In this document: one piece after another, positions 42,112-52,100 of the stretch
How positions within the stretch are numbered: position 1 is the stretch's first letter
How the letters are laid out: every line of letters begins with the position of its first letter
Source: CALMEC01 sp964434425
Lineage (GTDB): Bacteria; Actinomycetota; Thermoleophilia; Miltoncostaeales; Miltoncostaeaceae
DNA: 64,000 bases
Assembly (NCBI GenBank): GCA_964434425.1
Contig: CAYSVH010000001.1
Coordinates: forward strand, 186,001-250,000
Direction: 5' to 3'
Notes under the pieces: model-generated
What the model was told of the DNA's origin: nothing
Database searches by the model: none
Seen by the model: only the letters and a program-made list of their open reading frames with translations
Translations under genes and position numbers: made by a program

Positions 42112-43263
42112 GTGCAGATCGCGGTCATCGGTGCAGGCATCGGAGGACTCGTCACGGCCATCGGGCTCCAGAGGGACGGACACGAGGTAACGCTCTTCGA
42201 ACGCAGGGAGGACGCCGGAGGGGTCGGAGCGGGCATCTCCCTGTTCGGCAACTCATTCACGGCGCTGGACGCCCTCGGCCTGGACGACGTCGTGCGTTCG
42301 GTGAGCACCGACGACATCGCCTGGATCCGCACGGGGCATCGGCGGCCGAACGGGAAATGGCTCACGCGGATCCCCCGGGACGCGGTCGAGTCGCTGCGGA
42401 CGATGCACCGGGCCGACCTGCACCGGGCGCTGGTCGCGGAGCTCGCCGAGGGCACCCTGCGCGTCGGAAGCGAGGCCGTCGTCAGCGATCGGGGCGCTCC
42501 CTGGGTCACCGTCAACGGCCGGATGGAGGACTACGACCTCGTCGTGGCGGCCGACGGACTCCACAGCCCCAGCCGTGCACGCCTCGGGCTGGACCCCGGG
42601 CTGCGCTACGCCGGGTATGTCGCCTGGCGCGGCGTCACGTCCGGCTCCGTCGACCTGGGCGGCGCCGCGGGTGTCACCTGGGGCCGCGGCCGGCACTTCG
42701 GGATGGCGCCGCTGCCGGACGACCGCGTGTACTGGTTCGCCACGCTGAACACCCCGGCCGGCGGTGGCAACGACGACGAGAGCGAGCACGCCGTCGTCAG
42801 GAGACTGTTCTCGGGATGGCACGCCCCGATCGCCCGGCTCCTCGACGCGACGGATCCGGATGCGGTCCTCCGTCACGACATCCAGGACCTGGCAAGGCCG
42901 CTCACGACGTTCGTGCGCGAACGCGCCGTGCTCCTCGGTGACGCCGCGCACGGCATGACCCCGGACCTGGGCCAGGGAGCGGGCCAGGTGATCGAGGACG
43001 CCGCCACGCTCGTGCTGCTCCTGCGGGCGGCGCGCGGGAGTGCCGAGGTCCCCGGGGTGCTGGCACGCTACAACGGCCTCCGCGTGCCGCGTACCCGGCG
43101 CATGCTGCTGCGCTCCCGCCGTGCCGGGCGGCTGTCGCGGATGGACGGGGCCGTGGTCACCACCGTTCGCAACACCGTGATGCGCGTGATGCCCGGTGCC
43201 GCCGTGGGACGCGTGCTGGACTCGCTGACCGCCTGGGTGCCGCCCGAGCCGTCGGCGGGGTGA
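42112..43263 (+). CDS. FAD-dependent monooxygenase (salicylate-hydroxylase-like)
   Basis: The 383-residue protein has QIAVIGAGIGGLVTAIGLQR (FAD motif), DLVVAADGLHSPSRARL (DG motif) and VLLGDAAHGMTPDLGQGAGQ (GD motif), with WRGVT typical of the urate/salicylate hydroxylase branch. GTG start with CGAGGAGGCAGACAG upstream. It likely hydroxylates an aromatic ring using NAD(P)H and O2. No catabolic partners adjoin it. It is the second such enzyme in the window but only distantly similar to the one at 34343. Confidence 0.88.
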   Translation: MQIAVIGAGIGGLVTAIGLQRDGHEVTLFERREDAGGVGAGISLFGNSFTALDALGLDDVVRSVSTDDIAWIRTGHRRPNGKWLTRIPRDAVESLRTMHRADLHRALVAELAEGTLRVGSEAVVSDRGAPWVTVNGRMEDYDLVVAADGLHSPSRARLGLDPGLRYAGYVAWRGVTSGSVDLGGAAGVTWGRGRHFGMAPLPDDRVYWFATLNTPAGGGNDDESEHAVVRRLFSGWHAPIARLLDATDPDAVLRHDIQDLARPLTTFVRERAVLLGDAAHGMTPDLGQGAGQVIEDAATLVLLLRAARGSAEVPGVLARYNGLRVPRTRRMLLRSRRAGRLSRMDGAVVTTVRNTVMRVMPGAAVGRVLDSLTAWVPPEPSAG

Positions 43264-43518
43264 GAGTGGACGCCGAGTCTCGCCAGACCGGATGGCACCG
43301 CGTTCCTCCTCATCTCCGTTCATCAGCCCGGAGTCAGCCGAGTACCAGATCTGTGTCCGGCGTCGCTGACGGACGTCCCGCGTTCGCGCGATGCCCGCCC
43401 CGGCGGGGTGGGCGAGTCGGGTCCACTTCCGCTGCGCCCGTCGGTGGATTACCCGGGTTTCCGACCGCCGCATGCGGAGGACGACAGACTCTCACCTCAG
43501 CGAACGGGAGGATTCACA

Positions 43519-44985
43519 TTGGGCGACGTCACGCATGAGGGGACCACGGATCGTGCCGTCGGCGCCCTGGTGGGCCTCGCCGCGGGCGACGCGGTGGGCA
43601 CCGTCCTCGAGTTCCGTCGCCCGGGCACCTTCGCCCCGATCACGGACATGGTGGGCGGAGGCCCGTTCGACCTTCCGCCCGGCGCGTGGACCGACGACAC
43701 GTCGATGGCCATGTGCCTGGCCGAGTCCATCCTCGACACCGGCGGGCACGACCCCACGGACCAGCTTCACCGGTACGTGATGTGGTGGCGCGAGGGGTAC
43801 TGGTCGTCCACCGGCACCTGCTTCGACATCGGCAACACCACCGTCGCGGCGCTGAGGCATTTCGCGGAGACCGGGGACGTCACGGACGCCACGATCGACC
43901 AGGATGCCGCGGCCAACGGGTCGGCCATGCGCCTCGCCCCGGTTCCCGTGCGGTGGCACGCCGACCCCGCCGAGGCCGCCGAACGGTCGGCCGAGTCGAG
44001 TCGCACCACCCACGCCGCCGACCGGCCCGTGGATGTCTGTCGTCTGCTCGGGGCCATGACGGCGGCCCTCGTCCGGGGCGACGATCCCGACGCGGTGCTC
44101 GACCCCGGTTTCTGGAGCTTCGGGTCGCTCCACCCCGAGGTGGAGGCGGTCGCGCGTGGATCGTGGCGCACCAAGGAACCACCGCAGATCCGCGGGACGG
44201 GGTATTGCGTCGACGCCATCGAAGCCGCGCTGTGGGCGGTGGGCGGAGCCGCCGACTTCCGTGACGCCGTTCTCCGCGCCGCCAATCTGGGCGACGACGC
44301 CGACACCACCGCCGCCATCGCGGGGCAGATCGCCGGGGCCCGGTGGGGCTGGGCCGGCATACCCGCCGAGTGGCGTGACCGGATCACGGAGGTCGATCGC
44401 ATCCGGGCCATCGCCACCCGGCTCGCGGCGGAGGGGCGCGGCCGCGCCGATCCCGTGCCCGCATGGGATCACGACGATCTCCATCACGCGTACTGGACCC
44501 ACCCGGGGACCATCCTCGCCGGTGAGTTGCCGGCGCACGTGGAGGGCGACGACGAGACGGCGCGACGGGTCAACCTCCTGGTCGATCACGGCGTCCGCAC
44601 GTTCATCGATCTCACCGAGGCCATCGAGGGTCTGGCCTCCTACGCCCACGTCGTCGACACCGCCTCCCGCAGGCGGGGCGTCGACCTCCGATACCGCCGT
44701 CTCGGCATCCCCGACATGGGCGTGCGGGACGACACCCACTACGACCGGGTGCTCACCGCGATCGACGAGGCCACCGCGCGCGGTGTGGTCTACGTCCACT
44801 GCTGGGGCGGAGTCGGCCGCACCGGCACGGTCATCGGCTGTCGGTACGTCGACGACGGGCTCTCGGGTGACCAGGCGCTGGCGGCCCTCGCGGAGGCACG
44901 GCGGGGAACGCGCAAGGCGCACCGGCGCGCACCCGAGAACGCCCTGCAGGAGGGCGTGATCCATCGTCGGGCGACCCGCGGCTGA
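43519..44985 (+). CDS. ADP-ribosylglycohydrolase fused to a Cys-based protein phosphatase
   Basis: The 488-residue protein starts at TTG with GGGAGGATT upstream. Residues about 1-300 are an ADP-ribosylglycohydrolase (DraG) domain: GLAAGDAVGTVLEF, WTDDTSMAMCLAES and LGDDADTTAAIAGQ carry the metal ligands. After a linker with a WTHPGTILAGELP strand, residues about 335-475 are a dual-specificity-phosphatase fold with VHCWGGVGRTGTVIG, the CxxGxGRTG P-loop. One chain could thus remove ADP-ribose and phosphate. The 255-base gap upstream shows only GC-rich hairpin potential. Confidence 0.88.
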   Translation: MGDVTHEGTTDRAVGALVGLAAGDAVGTVLEFRRPGTFAPITDMVGGGPFDLPPGAWTDDTSMAMCLAESILDTGGHDPTDQLHRYVMWWREGYWSSTGTCFDIGNTTVAALRHFAETGDVTDATIDQDAAANGSAMRLAPVPVRWHADPAEAAERSAESSRTTHAADRPVDVCRLLGAMTAALVRGDDPDAVLDPGFWSFGSLHPEVEAVARGSWRTKEPPQIRGTGYCVDAIEAALWAVGGAADFRDAVLRAANLGDDADTTAAIAGQIAGARWGWAGIPAEWRDRITEVDRIRAIATRLAAEGRGRADPVPAWDHDDLHHAYWTHPGTILAGELPAHVEGDDETARRVNLLVDHGVRTFIDLTEAIEGLASYAHVVDTASRRRGVDLRYRRLGIPDMGVRDDTHYDRVLTAIDEATARGVVYVHCWGGVGRTGTVIGCRYVDDGLSGDQALAALAEARRGTRKAHRRAPENALQEGVIHRRATRG

Positions 44986-45068
44986 GGGCGCGCTGCAACC
45001 GGCGGAAAGCGGGGTCCCCGCCAGGCGGGCCGGCGCCCGGGCGGCGTTATACTGCCCGCGACCTCCGG

Positions 45069-45139
45069 TGGGGCGTAGCCAAGCGGTAAGGCAGCGGGTT
45101 TTGGTCCCGCGATCGGGGGTTCGAATCCTCCCGCCCCAA
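45069..45139 (+). tRNA. tRNA-Gln (UUG)
   Basis: Acceptor TGGGGCG pairs with CGCCCCA (45132-45138). The anticodon stem GCGGG/CCCGC encloses TTTTGGT, giving anticodon TTG, and the T arm reads GGGGGTTCGAATCCTCC. CCA is not encoded. It lies 37 bases upstream of glmU. Confidence 0.95.
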
Positions 45140-45175
45140 CGGCCTTGTCCCCGATGGAGAGGATCTCTGGAACGC

Positions 45176-46570
45176 ATGGGTGTCGGAGCAGTGGTGATGG
45201 CCGCCGGTAAGGGAACGCGCATGCGCTCCAAACTGCCGAAGGTGCTTCACCCGATCGCCGGTCGTCCGCTCGTCGGCTGGGTGCTGGACGCACTCGCCGG
45301 GGCGCGGATCCAGCACACCGTCGTCGTGGTCGGCCACGGAGCGAAGGATGTGGCGTCGGCTCTGCCGAAGGGCGCCAGCACGGCCGTGCAGCGTCAGCAG
45401 AACGGCACCGGGCACGCCACGCAGGTGGGTCTGCGGGCACTCGACCCGGACTGCGACACCGTGATCGTCCTGTCGGGCGACACGCCACTTCTCAGCCGTG
45501 ACCTCATCCGGGGCGTGCTGCGCGTGCACCGCCGTTCCGGGCGGCAGGCCACCCTCGTCAGCACGGTGCTCCCCGACGCCGGCGCCTACGGCCGCGTCAT
45601 CCGCGGGGAAGGCCGGGTCCGGGTCGTCGAGGCGGGGGACGCCACGCCGGAGGAACTCGACGTCAACGAGATCAACGCCGGCCTCTACGTCTTCGACCGG
45701 GCGGAGCTCACGAAGGCACTCCGGAAGGTGAAGCGGGGCAACGCCCAGGGCGAGGCGTACCTCCCGGACGCGCTGGCGCACATCTCCGGCGGGGTGGGGG
45801 TCTACCGCTCCGACGACCCGAACGTCGTCCTCGGGGTCAACAGCCGGGTCGAGCTGGCCGAGTGCGAGGGCATCGTCCAGGACCGCCTGCGTCACGAGAT
45901 GCTCCTCTCGGGGGTCTCGATGCCCGATCCCGGGCGGGTCTACCTGGACGCGGACGTCACCGTTGGCCAGGACAGCGTCGTCCATCCGGGCACCCACCTG
46001 CGTGCGGGCACAAGGATCGGCGAGGACTGCGTCATCGGCCCGGACGTGATCATCACCAACTGCGAGATCGGGGATCGGTCCACCGTCGTCTACGCCCACC
46101 TCAACGATTCGAGGGTCGGCGCCGACTGCAGCGTCGGGCCGTTCGCGTACCTGCGGCCGGAGGTGGTCATGGAAGACGGTGCCAAGGCCGGTACGTACGT
46201 CGAGCTCAAGAAGTCGACGCTCGGGACCGGGAGCAAGGTTCCGCACCTCTCGTACATCGGAGACGCCACCATCGGCCCGAAGACGAACATCGGCGCGGGC
46301 AACATCACCGCGAACTACGATGGTTTCCGCAAACACCGCACAACGATCGGTTCGGGCGTCAAGACCGGGTCGGACTGTGTGTTCGTCGCACCGGTTAGGA
46401 TTGGTGACGAAGCGATGACAGGGGCCGGATCCATCATCACCCACGACGTTCCGGCAGGCGCTCTGGGTGTGGCGCGGTCTCGCCAGGAGAACCGAGAGGG
46501 CTTCACGAAACGGGCCGAGGCAAAGGCCCGCGAAGCATCAAAGGCACAGGGCACCAAGGGGGCGCGGTGA
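45176..46570 (+). CDS. glmU: Bifunctional UDP-GlcNAc pyrophosphorylase / GlcN-1-P acetyltransferase
   Basis: The 464-residue protein has an N-terminal uridyltransferase with VVMAAGKGTRMRSKLPKVLH (6-25), QNGTGHATQ and LSGDTPLL. A left-handed beta-helix follows (about 255-455) with hexapeptides such as IGEDCVIGPDVIITNCEIGD and the active-site region IGAGNITANYDGFRKH. It makes UDP-GlcNAc for peptidoglycan. Start at 45176 by homology; the frame is open through the tRNA. prs follows with a GTGA overlap. Confidence 0.96.
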   Translation: MGVGAVVMAAGKGTRMRSKLPKVLHPIAGRPLVGWVLDALAGARIQHTVVVVGHGAKDVASALPKGASTAVQRQQNGTGHATQVGLRALDPDCDTVIVLSGDTPLLSRDLIRGVLRVHRRSGRQATLVSTVLPDAGAYGRVIRGEGRVRVVEAGDATPEELDVNEINAGLYVFDRAELTKALRKVKRGNAQGEAYLPDALAHISGGVGVYRSDDPNVVLGVNSRVELAECEGIVQDRLRHEMLLSGVSMPDPGRVYLDADVTVGQDSVVHPGTHLRAGTRIGEDCVIGPDVIITNCEIGDRSTVVYAHLNDSRVGADCSVGPFAYLRPEVVMEDGAKAGTYVELKKSTLGTGSKVPHLSYIGDATIGPKTNIGAGNITANYDGFRKHRTTIGSGVKTGSDCVFVAPVRIGDEAMTGAGSIITHDVPAGALGVARSRQENREGFTKRAEAKAREASKAQGTKGAR

Positions 46571-47601
46571 CAACCGAGACGGCGGAACGGGTGGACACGC
46601 ACGTCGAGCGCGAGTACGCGCGGCGGATGATGGTATTCGCGGGGCGTTCGAGCCTCGACCTGGGGCGCGACATCGCCCAGCGGCTCGGGCTCGATCCGGG
46701 TGAGGTGCTGCTGAAGTCGTTCGCGAACGGCGAGATCTACGCCCGCTTCGGCGAGAGCGTCCGTGGCGCCGACGTCTTCCTGGTGCAGTCGACCTGCAGC
46801 GTGGCCAACGGCCACGTGCAATCGTGCAACGACAGCCTGGTCGAGCTCCTCATCATGGTGAACGCCGCCAAGCTCGCCAGCGCGCGGCGGGTCACGGCGG
46901 TCCTCCCGTGGTACGGCTACTCCCGTCAGGACAAGAAGTCCGCACCGCGCGAGCCCATCACCGCGAAGATGATCGCCGACATGCTCCAGACCGTCGGCGT
47001 CGACCGGGTCCTCACCATGGACCTCCACGCCGGTCAGGTGCAGGGCTTCTTCAACATCCCGGTCGACCACATGACGGCCGTTCCGATCCTGGTCCAGTAC
47101 TTCCGCGACGCCCCCGAGCTGCGCGATCGCCAGGTGGTCGTCGTCTCACCGGACGCCGGCCGGGCCAAGCTGGCCAGCCACTTCGCCGAGAAGCTCGGTG
47201 CCCAGGTGGCCGTGCTCACCAAGCAGCGGCCCGAGCACAGCCAGGTCGAGATGACCATGCTCATCGGTGACGTCGCGGGCAAGACGGCCATCATGATCGA
47301 CGACATGATCGACACCGCGGGCACCCTGGTCGAGGGGGCGAAGAAGGTCCGCGAGATGGGTGCGACCGAGGTCTACTGTGCGGCCACCCACGGGCTCTTC
47401 TCGGATCCGGCCTTCGACCGGCTGGCCGCCTGCACGGACATCAAGCGGATCGTCGTCACCGACACGGTGCCGCTGCGCGCCGGAGCCCCGGACCTCATCA
47501 CGCAGCTGCCGGCGGGCCAGGTCCTCGCCGACTGCATCCGCAACGTCTTCAACGACGAGTCGGTCTCGGAGGTCTTCGAGGGCGACAACCAGCTCTTCTA
47601 G
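46567..47601 (+). CDS. prs: Ribose-phosphate pyrophosphokinase
   Basis: The 344-residue protein has an N-terminal extension of about 20 residues before MMVFAGRSSLDLGRDIA. NGEIYARFGESVRGADVF, YGYSRQDKKSAPREPITAKM (catalytic flexible loop region), VVSPDAGRAKLA and IDDMIDTAGTLVEGA (PRPP loop) are all present. It makes PRPP from ribose 5-phosphate and ATP. The start GTG overlaps the glmU stop, the conserved glmU-prs pairing. Confidence 0.96.
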   Translation: MTTETAERVDTHVEREYARRMMVFAGRSSLDLGRDIAQRLGLDPGEVLLKSFANGEIYARFGESVRGADVFLVQSTCSVANGHVQSCNDSLVELLIMVNAAKLASARRVTAVLPWYGYSRQDKKSAPREPITAKMIADMLQTVGVDRVLTMDLHAGQVQGFFNIPVDHMTAVPILVQYFRDAPELRDRQVVVVSPDAGRAKLASHFAEKLGAQVAVLTKQRPEHSQVEMTMLIGDVAGKTAIMIDDMIDTAGTLVEGAKKVREMGATEVYCAATHGLFSDPAFDRLAACTDIKRIVVTDTVPLRAGAPDLITQLPAGQVLADCIRNVFNDESVSEVFEGDNQLF

Positions 47602-47606
47602 CCCTT

Positions 47607-47657
47607 CGAGATGAGTGGGGCCGCGGAGGCCACGACCTCCGTGCGTCACTCATCTCG
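47607..47657 (+). terminator. Hairpin after prs
   Basis: CGAGATGAGT (47607-47616) pairs with ACTCATCTCG (47648-47657); an inner stem CGGAGG/CCTCCG closes the loop. It lies six bases after the prs stop codon. Confidence 0.65.
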
Positions 47658-47801
47658 CGTCCCGACGCGGGACCTGCGGGGTTCGTGGCGCGAGATGCCT
47701 CGGGCCGTGGGCGGAATGCGGCGTACGGCGGATGGGGCGACCGTCGGTCGCCCCATCCGCTATGCTCCGCGGTCGCGAATCAGATTCCAGGAGCCACCGC
47801 A

Positions 47802-48452
47802 ATGTCGTCCGATCACGTCACACTCACCGCCGCCCGGCGAACCGAGTTCGGTTCTGCCATCACCCGCCGTCTGCGCAAGACCGGCCAGGTGCCCGGCGTG
47901 CTCTACACGGAGGGTGGCGAGACGGTCTCGTTCCACATCTCGCACCACGAGCTCTTCATGGCCATCCAGGGCTCGGCCGCGAAGACCGCCGTGTTCGAGG
48001 TCTCGGTCGGCGATGACGGCTCCGTCCCCGCGCTTCTCAAGGACTGGCAGCTCAACCCGGTCCGCAACGAGATCATGCATGTCGACTTCCAGCAGGTCGA
48101 CCTCAAGGTGGCCGTCCAGGCCGCCGTGCCGATCGTGCTCGTCGGGATGGCCGAGGGTGTCCGCGAGGGCGGTGTGCTCGACCAGTCCCTGCACGAGGTG
48201 ATGGTGGAGGCGCTGCCGGACGCGATTCCCGAGGGCATCGAGATCGACGTCAGCGACCTGGACGTCGGTGGGGTCCGCCTCTTCTCCGAGCTCGTGGCGC
48301 CCGAGGGCGTCACCCTCCTCGGTGAGGCAGAGACCGTCGTGGCGTCGGTCACCGTTCCGTCGGCGGTCGAGGCACCCGAGTCGGACGGCGAGGAGGGCGC
48401 GGAGCCCGAGCTGGTCGGCGGTTCCGACGACGACCAGGACGACGCGGAGTAA
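47802..48452 (+). CDS. rplY: Ribosomal protein bL25, Ctc/TL5 type
   Basis: The 216-residue protein has an N-terminal 5S-rRNA-binding domain (TLTAARRTEFGSAITRRLRK then GQVPGVLYTEGG) and a C-terminal beta domain (VPIVLVGMAEGVREGGVLDQ), the long Ctc/TL5 form. The last 30 residues are acidic. CCAGGAGCC precedes the ATG. A -10 TATGCT occurs at about 47761, so it likely has its own promoter after the prs hairpin. Confidence 0.95.
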   Translation: MSSDHVTLTAARRTEFGSAITRRLRKTGQVPGVLYTEGGETVSFHISHHELFMAIQGSAAKTAVFEVSVGDDGSVPALLKDWQLNPVRNEIMHVDFQQVDLKVAVQAAVPIVLVGMAEGVREGGVLDQSLHEVMVEALPDAIPEGIEIDVSDLDVGGVRLFSELVAPEGVTLLGEAETVVASVTVPSAVEAPESDGEEGAEPELVGGSDDDQDDAE

Positions 48453-49142
48453 TTGGGACCGGAGGACCCGCCGATCCGGCTGGTCGTCGGTCTCGGAAAT
48501 CCCGGCGCCCGCTACGCCCGCACCCGGCACAACGTCGGGCAACGCGTCGTCGAACGCCTGGCGGATCGGCTGGGCGTCGCACGCTTCACCGCGAAGTACG
48601 CGGGATCGTTCGCCGATGTGAACGGTCCCTCCGGCCCGCTCGCCCTTCTCATTCCGTCCACGTACATGAACCTGTCGGGAGACTCCGTGGGCCCCGCCGC
48701 CGGTGCGCTGCGCATCTCGCGCCCGCAGATCCTCGTCGTCCATGACGAACTCGACCTGCCGTTCGGCGTCGTGCGAGGGAAGGTGGGCGGGGGTCCCGGT
48801 GGCCACAACGGGGTGCGCTCCATCATCGCCCGCTCCGGAGGAAACGACTTCGCGCGTGTCCGTCTGGGCATCGGACGGCCTCCGGCGGAGTACCGCGGCA
48901 CCCAGTCGGACTGGGTGCTGGGTCGGTTCGCCGAGCCGGACGCGGAGGTCGACGCGATGATCGCGCGGGCGGTCGAGATGACGGAGGTCGCGGTGGCCGA
49001 GGGAATGGACGCGGCGATCGCCCGCTTCCACGCCTCACCGCCCGGTCAACGCGCCGAACGACGTCGCGAACGCCGGGCGGAGGATGCCCCCGAGGACGCA
49101 CCCCCGGACTCAGGTCCGGCCCCCGAGGGGAAGGGCGGTTGA
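48453..49142 (+). CDS. pth: Peptidyl-tRNA hydrolase
   Basis: The 229-residue protein has LVVGLGNPGARYARTRHNVG with the catalytic His, LIPSTYMNLSGDSV, LVVHDELDLPFG and GGGPGGHNGVRSI, all Pth signatures. A 45-residue Arg/Glu/Pro tail is extra. TTG start directly abuts the rplY stop. It recycles peptidyl-tRNA. The mfd start overlaps its stop as TTGA. Confidence 0.95.
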   Translation: MGPEDPPIRLVVGLGNPGARYARTRHNVGQRVVERLADRLGVARFTAKYAGSFADVNGPSGPLALLIPSTYMNLSGDSVGPAAGALRISRPQILVVHDELDLPFGVVRGKVGGGPGGHNGVRSIIARSGGNDFARVRLGIGRPPAEYRGTQSDWVLGRFAEPDAEVDAMIARAVEMTEVAVAEGMDAAIARFHASPPGQRAERRRERRAEDAPEDAPPDSGPAPEGKGG

Positions 49143-52100
49143 ACGCGCTCACCCAGATCCTGAGGGCCTCGCCCGAGATCGCGGCCGCCGCTGAACGCCT
49201 GATGGGATCGGGACCGGTCGCCCGGCTCACCGTCTCACAGGCGATCTGGCCCTTCCTGACCGGCGCCCTGGTCGACGAGGCCGAACGGGCCATCCTCGTC
49301 GTGTCCGCCACCGACGCTGAGGCGCGTGACCTCGCGCTCGAGCTGGGCGCGATCCACGGAACCGACCGCGTCAGCCTCTGGCCGTCGCGCGGAACCGTCA
49401 GCCAGGGACGCGTGGGCCCGTCGCCCCACCTCATCGGCCTTCGGTCCCAGGCACGTGATCGCCTGATCGATGACGACGGCGTCGTCGTCGCGTCCATCGG
49501 CTCGCTTCTCGAGCGTGTGCCCCGGCGCGCACCGGCACCTCTCGATCTCCGGGTGGGCGGCCGGGTGGACGGTGAACTCGTCGATCTGCTCGTCGCGCGC
49601 GGCTATGAGCGCGTCCACCAGGTGGAGGAGCGCGGCGAGGTCGCGATCCGTGGCGGTATCGTCGACGTCTACCCGACGACCGCGGACCAGCCCGTCCGCA
49701 TCGACATGTTCGACGACGAGGTGGACGGTCTCCGGGTCTTCTCGCCGTTCACGCAGGTGACGATCCGCTCCGTCACCGGCGTGCGCATCCAGCCGGCGGC
49801 CGAGCCCACCGACGACCTGGTCGACACTTTCGACCTGGTCCGGGAGACCCCGATCATCGCTGTCGCACCGCGGACGTTCGACACCGCGATCGCCGAGACG
49901 CTCGAGGTGGCGGAGGAGGAGGCCCAGGCCGGCGCGCTGGGTGACCCCGATGAGCTCCGTGCGGCCATCGACGCCGCGGCCGCCGTCGAGATCATCCCTC
50001 CGACGGGTGACGCCACGGGACTCGTCGACGCACGCGAGGCGCGCTTCGCCACCCGCGGCATCAGCGAGGCGCAGGCCGAGCTCACCCGACTGTCCGGCGG
50101 CTCCCTGCGCGTGGTGGTCGCGTTCACACGTCGCGGTGACATGGAACGGGCCGCGTCGCAACTCACCCGCATCACCCCGGCGTCCGTGAACCTGGCCACC
50201 GACATGCCGCGGGAGGGGGGCGTCGCGTTCACCGTGATGCCCATCCACCGGGGCTTCATCTCGGCGGACCTGGGCATCGCGGTCATCCCGGAGAACGAGA
50301 TCCTCCGTCGCAGGCGCGCGAGCGATCGCGCACCGGTGGGGCGACGGCTGCGGTCGTTCCTCGAGCTCCGCGTCGGTGACTACGTGGTGCACGAGGACCA
50401 CGGGATCGGTCGCCTGGTCGCCTTCGAGACCCAGACCGTTGCCAACGTCACACGCGACTACCTCGCCCTGGCCTTCGCCGGCGAGGACCGCGTCTGGGTC
50501 CCGCAGGACCAGCTCGACAAGGTGACCCGCTACATCGGGTCGGACGGCTCGCCGCCGCCTCTGTCGAAGCTCGGCGGCAAGGCGTGGGAACGGCTCAAGG
50601 CGCGCGTGCGCGCCGCCGTCCACGAGATGGCCGGCGAGCTGTTCACGCTTTACGAGAGCCGTGGCCGTGCGAAGGGACACGCGTACCCGGAGTACGAGGA
50701 GGAGACCTCCGGGTTCGCGCGCCAGTTCCGCCACCGCGAGACACCCGACCAGGAGCGCGCCATCGACGAGGTCCTCTCCGACATGGAGCGCGACCAGCCC
50801 ATGGACCGGCTCATCTGCGGCGACGTGGGCTTCGGCAAGACCGAGGTGGCCATGCGCGCCGCGCACCGGGCCACCATGGACGGCCGTCAGGTGCTCGTCC
50901 TCGTGCCCACCACCCTCCTCGCCCAGCAGCACCTGGGCACCTTCCGCGAGCGGTTCGCGCAGACGCCGGTCGAGATCGACATGGTGAGCCGCCTCCGGTC
51001 GACCGCCGAGACGAAGGACGTGCTCGCGCGGTTCCGTTCGGGCGCCCTCGACATCCTCGTCGGGACGCACCGCGTGCTCGGCATGGATGTCCAGCCGACG
51101 AACCTGGGGCTCGTCGTGCTGGACGAGGAGCAGCGCTTCGGCGTCGCCCAGAAGGAGGCGCTCCGCAAACTCCGCCTCGAGGTGGACGTCCTGTCGCTGT
51201 CCGCGACGCCCATTCCGCGCACCCTCCAGATGTCGCTGTCGGGCATGCGCGATATCAGCGTGATCGAGACGCCGCCGTCCGGCCGCCGCGCCATCGCGAC
51301 GCACGTCGGCGAGTTCGACGAGGAGCTGGTCCGCGAGGCGCTCACGCACGAGAAGGAGCGCGGCGGCCAGAGCTTCTGGCTGCACAACCGCGTCGAGACC
51401 ATCCATGAGGCCGCCGAGGCGGTCCGTACGCTCGTTCCGGATCAGCGCGTCGTGGTCGCCCACGGGCAGATGGGGGAGAGCGAGATCGAGAACGTCATGG
51501 TGACGTTCATGCGCGGCGACGCCGACATCCTGGTGTCCACGACGATCATCGAGGCCGGGCTGGACATCCCCAACGCCAACACACTCGTCGTCGAGCGCGC
51601 CGACCTGCTGGGCCTCTCGCAGCTGTACCAGCTGCGTGGTCGCGTCGGACGATCCGAGGCCGCGGCGCACGCCTACCTCTTCTATCCGAGCGATCAGGAC
51701 CTCACCCGCGACGCGGCGTCGCGTCTTCGCGCCGTCTCGGACTACACCGAGCTCGGGAGCGGACTGCGGATCGCCATGCGCGACCTCGAGATCCGCGGCG
51801 CCGGCAACCTCCTGGGCGACGAGCAGAGCGGTCATGTGGCCGCCATCGGCTTCGAGCTCTACATGCAGATGCTCCAGGACGCGATCGCCGCGCGACGCGG
51901 CGACACGACCGTCGAGCCGGAGGTCCGGGTGGAGATCCCCGTGTCCGCCCACATCCCGAGCGACTACATCGGGTTCGAGGCGGCGAAGATCGACCTTCAC
52001 CGGAGGATCGCCACCGCCGACGAGCACACGCTGTCACGTCTGAACGACGAGATCACCGACCGCTTCGGCGAGCCCCCGGATTCGGTGAGGGCCCTGCTGC

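Noticed and set aside
49235..52027. Long open frame antisense to mfd (930 codons)
   Set aside because: A typical shadow of high-GC codon use; the mfd frame has all the family motifs.
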